DNA from: CAYPEZ01 sp964409985
Lineage (GTDB): Bacteria > Patescibacteriota > Minisyncoccia > Phycocordibacterales > UBA6899
Direction of reading: 5' to 3'
DNA length: 43,425 nt
Assembly: GCA_964409985.1 (NCBI GenBank)
Contig: CAYPEZ010000001.1
Coordinates: forward strand, 1 to 43,425
Within the stretch, counting starts at the first letter, position 1. The number at the start of each line of letters is the position of its first letter. Of this stretch, positions 1-7,499 are shown piece after piece. A program made the translations under genes and the position numbers. The notes below the pieces were generated by a model. It worked only from the letters and a program-made list of their open reading frames with translations. It did not search any database and was not told where the DNA came from.

Positions 1-140
1 GCCCGCGTATGTCTCATGCGTACTACCATATCGGGACAGTATACATATTATTGGTATTTATTCAAGGGATTCTTTTACGCACGCACCCCGACAGATGTCG
101 TGTGTTGCACAAATACTTCTGCCCTGTTAGTCTTTTCCCC

Positions 141-806
141 ATGAAAAAATCAGTGCTAGCGGCAGTCCTTATCATCGCAGGAATCATTGGTCTAGGGTGC
201 TTTTACTTCACCTCTTATGAGAGGGGAGCAGATACGCCCCAACATATCGCTCCATCCTCTTCAACGAACTTCGATGCCAGTATCGTTTCAATAACTCCGG
301 TAGCGAGAGTCTCTACACGAGATTGGAAGATATGCCGAAACGAAGAATACGGATATGAGTTCAAATATCCGAAGGAGTGGACCTTGGCCGTAGTAGACGC
401 GACTAACTCTCAGTCACAGACCCCCTCGGACTGTTCTGGAGCTTTGTCGCTTAGGATCGTTAAGTCAAATATTCCTCAATCCCACAACGAAACAGAACAA
501 TGTGTACCGCTACTGTCCGTCTTGTTCACATCCAAAGATGATATCCAGGAGTGGAATAATGACCAGAAGATTCTTGATGATCAATACATACTTGACCTAG
601 CTACACGTTATTCTACTACCATCAGCCGGAAGTATTCTATTGGCAATTATCAAGCTTTTGTTTACGAAGCAAGCACAGAATATCCTTGCCAACCTGTATA
701 CCCAGTATCTATCGCCAAGAATGATGGAATTATCCAGATTCAGGGAACTGGGATAAAGGAAGATGTGCTTGAAACAATTTTTTCAACACTCCGCCTAGCA
801 AAATAA
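141..806 (+). CDS. Membrane-anchored hypothetical protein (PsbP-like fold suspected)
   Basis: The protein has 221 residues. I chose the ATG at 141 because it opens a typical anchor or signal segment (MKKSVLAAVLIIAGIIGLG); the open frame extends upstream to position 9, but those residues look non-coding. A Thr/Ser-rich linker follows, then a domain starting WKICRNEEYGYEFKYPKEW. That motif is common at the start of small extracytoplasmic PsbP-like domains of unknown role. A cysteine follows LG in the anchor, but the residues before it do not fit a good lipobox. A hairpin stands directly after the stop. The exported topology is well supported; the function is unknown. Confidence 0.7.
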   Translation: MKKSVLAAVLIIAGIIGLGCFYFTSYERGADTPQHIAPSSSTNFDASIVSITPVARVSTRDWKICRNEEYGYEFKYPKEWTLAVVDATNSQSQTPSDCSGALSLRIVKSNIPQSHNETEQCVPLLSVLFTSKDDIQEWNNDQKILDDQYILDLATRYSTTISRKYSIGNYQAFVYEASTEYPCQPVYPVSIAKNDGIIQIQGTGIKEDVLETIFSTLRLAK

Positions 807-807
807 G

Positions 808-835
808 AACCCCTCAGCATCCATGCTAAGGGGTT
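808..835 (+). terminator. Hairpin after the first gene
   Basis: AACCCCTCAGCAT pairs with ATGCTAAGGGGTT (13 bp, one mismatch) across a two-base loop, just after the stop at 806. There is no good T tract, so termination strength is uncertain. The assembly gap begins 8 bases downstream. Confidence 0.55.
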
Positions 836-843
836 AAGTTATG

Positions 844-853
844 NNNNNNNNNN
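844..853. other. Assembly gap (10 N)
   Basis: Ten N separate two contig ends between a hairpin and the 3' end of the M23 peptidase gene. No coding frame needs to cross it. The true distance is unknown. Confidence 0.95.
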
Positions 854-863
854 TCGATGAAAT

Positions 864-2529
864 CTACCAGGAAGAAGAGATGCATCCTCCGTCCCAGAGA
901 CAGACGTTTTTTGCTTTAATGTAAGGGTCACTTTCGCTTCCTTGCCACCCATAAGGGTCGAGATAAACCGGATTTCCCGCCAACATATCAACCCACCATA
1001 ACACCGAAACGTGTAGATGCGGTGCTCCAGGAGCCCCAATATCCCCAGCATAACCAATGATCTGCCCTTTCACCACATAACTTCCCACCACAAGACCTGA
1101 AGCAACAGATTGCAGATGGTTATAAGAGGTGGTGAGACCCTGATTCTGTGTAGAGTGATCAATTTTTAACACACCGTAATGCCCTGAACCAGTAAGGCAA
1201 TAGTAGCCGTTGTTTGCCGGACAATCACTGGCACTAATCCTCCCACTTGCCGTTGCATAGACAGGAGTTCCTATACTGGCCGGATAATCAATCCCTGGAT
1301 GCCCATCGTAAAACAAGTAGTCTGATGAGTAATGTCCATTCAAGGAAAAAGTTTGGCCATTTTGTTGTTTAAAACCGCGAAGCGTCCCGCATCCTTGACT
1401 AAACGACCACGAAGAGGCTCCGTATAGTGAACTTCCCTGTTCTTCGTTGTACGCTGTAACAACCCCGTCTGGACAAAAGATATCTGTCATTGAATGATCC
1501 ATGACGGAAGAAATATCTGCTGTGAGAGGTGTTTTACCACTCAAAGGAAATCCTAGACCTTCAATGAATTTTACCTGTTCAATAAAGAATGTACCTTCTT
1601 TGTCCGCACTGAGTACAATACCGCCAATATTCACCACTCCCGCCCCAAAGTCCTCGAGGGGAATAATGAGGTTGTACAAGCCTTCCGAAGATCCAGAAGT
1701 GTAGTAATCATCTATACTAACTGGACTCCCAACGATATCATTGTTCTGATCAACAAGAAACACAGAGACCTCTTGAGATGGGTCTTCTTTGCCAAAGAGA
1801 ATAGTCACGAGACCATACGCAGACGAGGGCATGGTCCCTCCGCCGACCACATCGTGGAACTGAACTCCTCCCCACTCATCTGTCACATCCACCTGGACAG
1901 TGCCACCAGATGTGAAAATATCCACATCAGAACCCCAGTTCCACACATGAGACTGTCGCGCGCTTGGGGTAGAGGGGCCTGAAATGAGGGTTGTGTTTGC
2001 TTCAAACTGCATCCAGTCATAAACCACAACAGCGTTTGGTTTGCCGCTTTGAATGGCAACATACGAAAGTGTTGGATTACTCCCGAGGCCGAGCTCTGAG
2101 ATCGGAACCCTGACTCGTACCCACTCTCCTTCGGGGAAGGAACCTTCTGGAGTGTAATATTTTAACTCCAGTTGATTGCCCAGATTATTTGCTGCGTCAG
2201 CGGCAGAAAACCAAAGATCGTCTCCACTGGAAACATTCCCTACAACAAAGGTAAGCTCCCGATATCCTGCTGTTTGGAATCCTTGCCACGCCCCCGGAGC
2301 GAACCCTGACCATGCTGAACCGTAGGTTACTTTCATGGCATGAGTGCTGGAATACCCAAAAGTGTGTGTGTGTGGGGTCGAGAGACACGCCCCAGGACCA
2401 GCTTCCCCAACCTTGACCATAGCCCACATCAGTATTGAGCAGGACCTTAGGTGACACCGCGTAGGCATGAAACGAAACAAAAGCAGTGAAAAGCAGAGCA
2501 CAACGAAAAGCCTTGAGTTGCGTAAACAT
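864..2529 (-). pseudogene. Secreted M23 (LytM-type) metallopeptidase gene with a frameshift in a GT repeat
   Basis: The ATG at 2529 follows a good Shine-Dalgarno (TAGGAG, 8 bases upstream) and encodes a classical signal peptide, MFTQLKAFRCALLFTAF then SFHAYA. This frame stops at 2197. The rest of the protein lies in another frame, open from 2501 to 864. The two join at a (GT)6 run at 2362-2373; one more GT unit would fuse them, giving ...DPTHTHTFGYSSTHAMKV. The body has two beta-rich, carbohydrate-binding-like segments. It ends in an M23 endopeptidase domain with the zinc motifs HPGID (near 1290-1305) and HLH (1011-1019), so the catalytic part is intact. The predicted role is cutting peptidoglycan cross-links outside the membrane. 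The shift may be a sequencing error, a true mutation or phase variation. Confidence 0.8.
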
Positions 2530-2638
2530 TTTCTAACTCCTATTCAGTTGTCAAAGAACTATTTCAAAAAGAACAAACACTGCAATATGTTTGTTGGGGG
2601 AAGTATATCAGGAGAAAGAAAAAAAAAAGAAAGCAACG

Positions 2639-3286
2639 CTATCCCCTCGTGCTTACTCTTCTTAAAAAACTCTTTCGGTGAATCGGAGTGATGCCATTTT
2701 TCTTGATCGCTTTGTAGTGTGCCTCGGTGCCATAGCCTTTGTGAATATGAAAACCGTAGTCGGGGTATACATTCCCCCACCGGCGCATCACATGATCGCG
2801 ATGTACTTTCGCAACAATCGAGGCAAGCGCAATGGCAGGCTCCTTTTCATCGCCCTTGATGATCGTCCGCTGTTCGTCATACTTCTTAGGCGCGCGGAGT
2901 CCCCCGTCAAGAAGCACGATGCAGTGCTCGGGCGATACTCCAAGTTTTGCTATTGCTTCACGGAGAGCTTTTCTGATCGCATGGGTGAGCCCCTTGGTAT
3001 CAATCATGTGCGATGAGGACGATGCGACAGCCCAACGCATCCCATCCTTTCCAGCTTCATGGACTTTTGTGCGCCATTCTTCACGCGCTTCTGCTGTAAG
3101 CTTTTTAGAATCTTTCACGTCATGGAATCGTCCAACAAGATGAATTGGAAGCGCAACAGCACCAACAGTCACCGGACCGGCCAGAGGGCCTCGCCCGACT
3201 TCATCAATCCCCACGACATAGCGGAGTTCTGTCACATGTTTATTGTACCTTTTATGCTCGGACTTCTTCTTCATTTTCCACACCAT
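2639..3286 (-). CDS. rnhB: Ribonuclease HII
   Basis: RNase HII removes RNA from RNA-DNA hybrids and single ribonucleotides from DNA. The 215-residue protein has the family signature GIDEVGRGPLAGPV (acidic pair near residues 28-29), the later LLDGG aspartate, and the IALASIVAKVHRD helix, so the acidic metal site looks complete. The length is normal. An internal ATG at 3274 (MKKKSEHKR) is an alternative start: it has a TATGGT hexamer 7 bases upstream, resembling the leaderless pattern seen elsewhere in this window. The gene diverges from dnaE (starts 66 bp apart) and precedes the M23 peptidase gene on the same strand. Confidence 0.95.
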   Translation of the reverse strand: MVWKMKKKSEHKRYNKHVTELRYVVGIDEVGRGPLAGPVTVGAVALPIHLVGRFHDVKDSKKLTAEAREEWRTKVHEAGKDGMRWAVASSSSHMIDTKGLTHAIRKALREAIAKLGVSPEHCIVLLDGGLRAPKKYDEQRTIIKGDEKEPAIALASIVAKVHRDHVMRRWGNVYPDYGFHIHKGYGTEAHYKAIKKNGITPIHRKSFLRRVSTRG

Positions 3287-3352
3287 ACCAATAAAAGCCT
3301 TTCAATACTGTGGATATTCATTCAATGATAGAATCAAACCACAGACGACCCT

Positions 3353-6300
3353 ATGAAAGAGCGCTCCTTTGTCCACCTACATACTCACTCTCAGTATTCC
3401 CTATTGGACGGGATGTCGAAGTTCGACGAGATGATTACAGTAGCAAAGGAAACTGGCATGCCTGCGATCGGCCTTACGGACCATGGCGCATTGTTTGTAG
3501 CTATCGAATTATATCAAGCCTGCACGAAAGCAGGTGTTAAACCCATAATCGGAGTCGAAGCATATATCGCAAATCGCACACGACATGACAAAGAACATGG
3601 CATCGACAATCGACGATACCACCTCACACTTCTGGCCCAAAATTTCACTGGCTATCAAAACCTCATGAAGCTCGTGACAGCAGCAAACCTCGAGGGCTAC
3701 TACTATAAGCCACGCATGGATAAAGACCTCTTGAGGCAATATCACGAAGGAATCATCTGTCTCTCGGGATGTCTCGGAGGGGAGCTCGCACGAGCGCTGC
3801 AATATGAATCAGGCGAAAAAGCCCGCGAAGTCGCACTCGAATATCAATCAATCTTTGGCAAAGAAAACTACTTTATCGAAATCATGCATAAGCCGGAGAT
3901 TGAGGGGCACGACGATGTAGAAAAACGACTCATTGCACTCGCAAAAGAACTCAAAATTCCGATGGTCGCTACCCAAGACTCGCACTACTGTCACGAAGAT
4001 CAGAAGACTGCGCATGGAACACTGCTTGCCATCAACACAGGGAACGAATCAGGCGACGCCCTCACCTTCGAATGTGATGCGTCGTTCATCACTCCTGAAA
4101 AAGCATATGAAATGTTTGCACATATTCCTGAGGCAGTGGAGAACACAGTGAAGATTGCCGAGCGATGCAACCTCGAACTGACACTTGGAAAATTCATCTT
4201 CCCCAACTTCCCTCTCCCGCCTGGGAAAGATGCAGACACACTCTTGCGCGATCTCGCAATGGAAGGAATGAAGAAGCGTGGTCTTGATAAAAAGAAGGAG
4301 GCGCTCGAGAGACTCGACTACGAACTCGGTATCATCAAGTTCAAAGGATATGCGAATTACTTTCTCGTCGTCGAGGACCTCATCCGCTACGCACACGAAA
4401 ACGGCATTCTCACCAACATCCGAGGATCCGTTGCTGGGTCGATGACCACATACTCCCTATTTATCACTTCCGTGGACCCGCTTGAATACAACATTCCCTT
4501 TGAACGATTTTTGAATCCAGAACGTCCGTCCGCCCCTGATATCGACATGGACTTCGCTGACGACAAACGTGAAATCATTCTCAATTATGCAAAGAGTAAG
4601 TATGGAGCTGACAAAGTAGCACAAATCGGAACCTTTGGAACCATGATGGCTCGCGGTACCGTACGTGACGTTGCTCGCGCAATGGGCAAGCCTTATGATC
4701 TCGGTGACAGAATTGCCAAACTCATCCCTATGGGCTCGCAAGGGTTCCCGATGACGATTGAGCACGCCATGGAACTCGAGCCAGATCTCGCAAAACTCTA
4801 TAAGTCGGATCTTGAAGTCAAAGAAATCATCGATACAGCAGAGGAACTTGAAGGAACTGTACGCCATGTGTCGGTGCATGCGGCAGGAGTGGTGATCGCA
4901 CCAAAACCTCTTGTCGAATACACTCCCCTCCAGTTCGACCCCAAGGGCGGCAAGTTGATCACGCAGTACGACATGTATACCGTTGGTGAAGATGGTGTCG
5001 GACTCACAAAGTTCGACTTCCTTGGAATTCGTAACCTCACTATCCTCGCTGAAGCCGTAAAACTCGTGAAGCGTCATCGCAATATTGATGTTGATATTGA
5101 GCATATTCCGCTTGATGACAAAAAGACATTTGCCATGCTCGCACGCGGAGAGACGATAGGTCTCTTTCAACTCAACGGATCAGGGATGACCAAGTGGCTC
5201 AAGGAGCTTCGTCCTTCGACGATCCACGATATTAACGCTATGGTGGCACTGTATCGTCCGGGACCAATGCAGTTTATTCCTGACTATATCAAAAGAAAGC
5301 ACGATCCTTCGCTCATTAGTTATCTTGATCCTGCGCTTGAACCTATTCTCAGACAAACATACGGCATTCTTGTGTATCAAGACGACCTCCTGATCATGGC
5401 AAACAAGCTCGCCGGATACAGCTGGGGTGAAGTCGACAAGTTCCGCAAAGCTGTGGGAAAGAAAATTCCTGAGGAAATGGCGAAGCAGAAAGAGAAGTTC
5501 ATTCACGGATGTGTCGAGCATGCGGGGTGGAGTGAAAAGAAAGCCACAGAAATCTGGGCGTGGATTGAGCCCTTCGCTGCTTATGGATTCAACAAAGCAC
5601 ACTCAGCGAGTTATGGTCGCGTCGCGTACCAGACCGCGTACATGAAGGCGAACTTCCCTTCTGAGTACATGACTGCCGTTCTCACAGCTGAATCTGGCGA
5701 TGTGGAAATGGTCGCGGAGATCATTGCGGAATGTAAGCATCTCAAGATCCCTGTCCTCCCTCCTGATATCAACGAATCATTTGGAGATTTCACAACGATT
5801 AAAGGAGTAGTAGAAAAAGAAGATTCTATCCGATTTGGTTTGTCGTCAATCAAAAACCTTGGCGAAGGGATTGCAGAGTTCATCATTGCGGAAAGAGAGA
5901 AGAAAGGAAAGTTTAAAGGGTATGCAGATTTTCTCGAGCGCGTCTCCCACCGCAATCTGAACAAAAAGTCGCTTGAGGCACTCATCAAAGCCGGCGCACT
6001 CGACTCCTTGGGTGAAGATCGAGGGAAAATGCTCCACAACATCGAAGTAGCAATTGACTACAACAAAGAACACGCAAAAAAGAGCGAGAACCAGGACTCC
6101 CTCTTTGGTGACCTCGATACCAGCGCAATGCCAAAACTTCGCTTGCGTATTTCTCCTGAAGTCCCCGCCCGCGAGAGGCTTGCTTGGGAAAAAGAACTCC
6201 TCGGTCTCTATATTTCTGGACACCCACTTGATGAATGGAAGAGTGTTCTTGATGCGATTGGGACAACCATCCGAGAGACGGTAGAAAATGCACACGAAGG

Positions 6301-6589
6301 AGTTGAGTATATCCTGGCTGGCATCATCGAAGAATTTCGACCCGTGATGACAAAGAAGGGTGATCACATGGCATTTATCCGCCTTGGAGATTTCACTGGA
6401 TCAATCGAGGCAGTCATTTTCCCAAAGACACTCGCTGAAGTAAAAGATGCTGTCGGCCTTGATCGCTGTGTCAAAATCAAAGGACGTTTTAGTAAACGGA
6501 ACGACGAGCCCAGCATCGTCGTCGAAAGACTCAAAGCATTGGACAAAACACCTGCGTCACCGCCTCCACCACCCACAAACGAAGAATAA
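3353..6589 (+). CDS. dnaE: DNA polymerase III alpha subunit
   Basis: This is the replicative DNA polymerase, 1078 residues against about 1160 in E. coli. Domains in order: an N-terminal PHP domain with HLHTHSQYSLLDG, TDHG and ATQDSHYC motifs, so its metal-binding residues look retained; then palm, thumb and fingers with catalytic aspartates in PDIDMDF (D396, D398) and KFDFLG (D555); then helix-hairpin-helix; then an OB fold (ILAGIIEEFRPVMTKKGD...). It ends soon after the OB fold in a proline-rich tail, so the tau-binding C-terminal region known from E. coli appears reduced or absent. No Shine-Dalgarno precedes the ATG. A TAGAAT hexamer at 3329-3334 would give only a short leader. No separate epsilon exonuclease is seen nearby. 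Confidence 0.97.
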   Translation: MKERSFVHLHTHSQYSLLDGMSKFDEMITVAKETGMPAIGLTDHGALFVAIELYQACTKAGVKPIIGVEAYIANRTRHDKEHGIDNRRYHLTLLAQNFTGYQNLMKLVTAANLEGYYYKPRMDKDLLRQYHEGIICLSGCLGGELARALQYESGEKAREVALEYQSIFGKENYFIEIMHKPEIEGHDDVEKRLIALAKELKIPMVATQDSHYCHEDQKTAHGTLLAINTGNESGDALTFECDASFITPEKAYEMFAHIPEAVENTVKIAERCNLELTLGKFIFPNFPLPPGKDADTLLRDLAMEGMKKRGLDKKKEALERLDYELGIIKFKGYANYFLVVEDLIRYAHENGILTNIRGSVAGSMTTYSLFITSVDPLEYNIPFERFLNPERPSAPDIDMDFADDKREIILNYAKSKYGADKVAQIGTFGTMMARGTVRDVARAMGKPYDLGDRIAKLIPMGSQGFPMTIEHAMELEPDLAKLYKSDLEVKEIIDTAEELEGTVRHVSVHAAGVVIAPKPLVEYTPLQFDPKGGKLITQYDMYTVGEDGVGLTKFDFLGIRNLTILAEAVKLVKRHRNIDVDIEHIPLDDKKTFAMLARGETIGLFQLNGSGMTKWLKELRPSTIHDINAMVALYRPGPMQFIPDYIKRKHDPSLISYLDPALEPILRQTYGILVYQDDLLIMANKLAGYSWGEVDKFRKAVGKKIPEEMAKQKEKFIHGCVEHAGWSEKKATEIWAWIEPFAAYGFNKAHSASYGRVAYQTAYMKANFPSEYMTAVLTAESGDVEMVAEIIAECKHLKIPVLPPDINESFGDFTTIKGVVEKEDSIRFGLSSIKNLGEGIAEFIIAEREKKGKFKGYADFLERVSHRNLNKKSLEALIKAGALDSLGEDRGKMLHNIEVAIDYNKEHAKKSENQDSLFGDLDTSAMPKLRLRISPEVPARERLAWEKELLGLYISGHPLDEWKSVLDAIGTTIRETVENAHEGVEYILAGIIEEFRPVMTKKGDHMAFIRLGDFTGSIEAVIFPKTLAEVKDAVGLDRCVKIKGRFSKRNDEPSIVVERLKALDKTPASPPPPPTNEE

Positions 6590-6662
6590 TTTTGGTGCCC
6601 GGGTTGAATTCTCGTTTTGACCATGGTATGGTCACATTATCGGGCAAACACAGGAGTTCGAT

Positions 6663-6866
6663 GTGCTGGAAAAATATTTGAGATGTCTGTCGGGAATCCT
6701 GCTCGCACTGATGATCGCAGTCATTCCAATTGTGGTGGTCCACAAGATGGGTTTTATGGATGGCCCCCCACTCTCTCCACGAAAGATCGTGGTGATGGTC
6801 GCCACCATTGCGTGGCTGATTCCGGTGTGGCATTGGTTCATCCCAAAACACCTCAAAGAGTGGTAG
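6663..6866 (+). CDS. Small two-helix membrane protein
   Basis: The 67-residue protein starts at GTG 6663 with a clear CAGGAG ribosome site 6 bases upstream; the overlapping ATG at 6661 gives an immediate stop. Two hydrophobic helices (about residues 10-25 and 43-60) flank a short loop containing GFMDGPPLSP, and the C terminus is basic. I recognise no family. Strong support as a gene comes from the ribosome site plus the terminator 17 bases after the stop. Confidence 0.7.
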   Translation: MLEKYLRCLSGILLALMIAVIPIVVVHKMGFMDGPPLSPRKIVVMVATIAWLIPVWHWFIPKHLKEW

Positions 6867-6882
6867 TCACTCTTCTTCATTC

Positions 6883-6920
6883 TCCCATAGGCCATCCGGC
6901 TTATGGGGGTTTCTTTTTTT
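6883..6920 (+). terminator. Rho-independent terminator
   Basis: CTCCCATAGGCC pairs with GGCTTATGGGGG over an ATCC loop and is followed by TTTCTTTTTTT. It closes the two-helix membrane protein gene. Confidence 0.85.
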
Positions 6921-6935
6921 ACAAAGAGCATTCCC

Positions 6936-6964
6936 TTGCGACATTCCGTCTTCTTTTTTATGAT
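6936..6964 (+). promoter_or_regulatory. Promoter of the DUF2384-like gene
   Basis: TTGCGA (6936-6941), a 17-base spacer and TATGAT (6959-6964) match a sigma-70 promoter. The start would lie near 6971, leaving a leader of about 27 bases that contains AAAGGA (6984-6989) before the GTG at 6998. Confidence 0.65.
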
Positions 6965-6997
6965 GAATTATAGACATCCCAACAAAGGATTGTTCTT

Positions 6998-7210
6998 GTG
7001 AAAGACTTGAGGGGGACACTCCCCGATATCGATACCGATGTGTACACCAAGGCTCTTGAAGTGTTCGGGAGTAGAGGACTCGCCATGACTTGGCTCGAGA
7101 GTCGGTCATTCAACCTTGGGACCACCCCGATCTATTTCCTCAAGAAAAAAGGTGGGAAAGAAAAAGTTCTTACTCTCCTTTCTCGAATCAAAAAAGGCAT
7201 CTATACCTGA
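6998..7210 (+). CDS. DUF2384 (MbcA/ParS/Xre-type) antitoxin-like protein without a visible toxin
   Basis: The 70-residue protein starts at GTG 6998 with AAAGGA 8 bases upstream. Residues 19-70 follow the DUF2384 toxin-binding pattern closely: ALEVFGSRGLAMTWL, then a TPI block, then a Gly and a C-terminal LLSRIKKGIYT, which corresponds to the family's conserved L.RI..G.Y ending. In known systems this domain partners a RES-domain toxin, and the antitoxin also carries a DNA-binding domain. Neither is present here: the gene stands alone between its own promoter and terminator. It could be an orphan antitoxin or a reused domain. The family call is from pattern recognition. Confidence 0.7.
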   Translation: MKDLRGTLPDIDTDVYTKALEVFGSRGLAMTWLESRSFNLGTTPIYFLKKKGGKEKVLTLLSRIKKGIYT

Positions 7211-7213
7211 ACA

Positions 7214-7256
7214 CCCCCGCCCTGGTCATCACGACCACGGCGGGGTTTTCTTCGTT
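7214..7256 (+). terminator. Rho-independent terminator
   Basis: CCCCGCC-GGTC pairs with GACC-GGCGGGG, followed by TTTTCTTCGTTT. It closes the DUF2384-like gene. The T-rich end runs directly into the -35 box of the thrS promoter. Confidence 0.9.
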
Positions 7257-7284
7257 TGACCGACGCCCACCGTCCGTCTATACT
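7256..7284 (+). promoter_or_regulatory. Promoter of the thrS leader
   Basis: TTGACC (7256-7261), a 17-base spacer and TATACT (7279-7284) form a near-consensus sigma-70 promoter. Transcription should start near 7291, just upstream of the T-box leader. Confidence 0.8.
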
Positions 7285-7290
7285 CAGAGG

Positions 7291-7475
7291 AACTCAGGTC
7301 ATGCGTCGGCTACCAACCGATGGTCTCCCAAGAGAGACGGTTATTCCCTAGCCCGAGAGACAATCAAACGAGATTCTTTTCGAAAGAGAAGAAATCGAGG
7401 TGGAACCGCGAACTTATAAAAGATCGCCCTCGTGAATATGTGACGAATATCGTCATGTTTTCACGAGGGCGTTTT
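7291..7475 (+). promoter_or_regulatory. T-box riboswitch leader of thrS
   Basis: T-box leaders sense uncharged tRNA and switch between an antiterminator and a terminator. The T-box core AGGTGGAACCGCG is at 7398-7410. The antiterminator is fully paired: CGAGG (7396-7400) with CCTCG (7428-7432), and GCGA (7408-7411) with TCGC (7424-7427), leaving the TGGAACC bulge. The competing terminator pairs CGCCCTCGTGAA (7425-7436) with TTCACGAGGGCG (7460-7471), followed by TTTT; the two structures exclude each other. The bulge TGGA is complementary to a UCCA acceptor end, exactly what the tRNA-Thr at 17153-17228 encodes. Only about 107 nt precede the T-box, so Stem I is short. I could not fix the specifier codon; ACC at 7312-7314 or 7316-7318 are candidates. 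Confidence 0.88.
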
Positions 7476-7499
7476 CATTACTATTCACTCTTACACACC

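Noticed and set aside
4457..5170. 237-residue minus-strand frame inside dnaE
   Set aside because: It is a shadow of the highly conserved dnaE catalytic region and shows no protein features of its own.
7320..7499. In-frame N-terminal extension of thrS
   Set aside because: It would place the T-box core and terminator inside the coding sequence, and the extra residues do not resemble a TGS domain.
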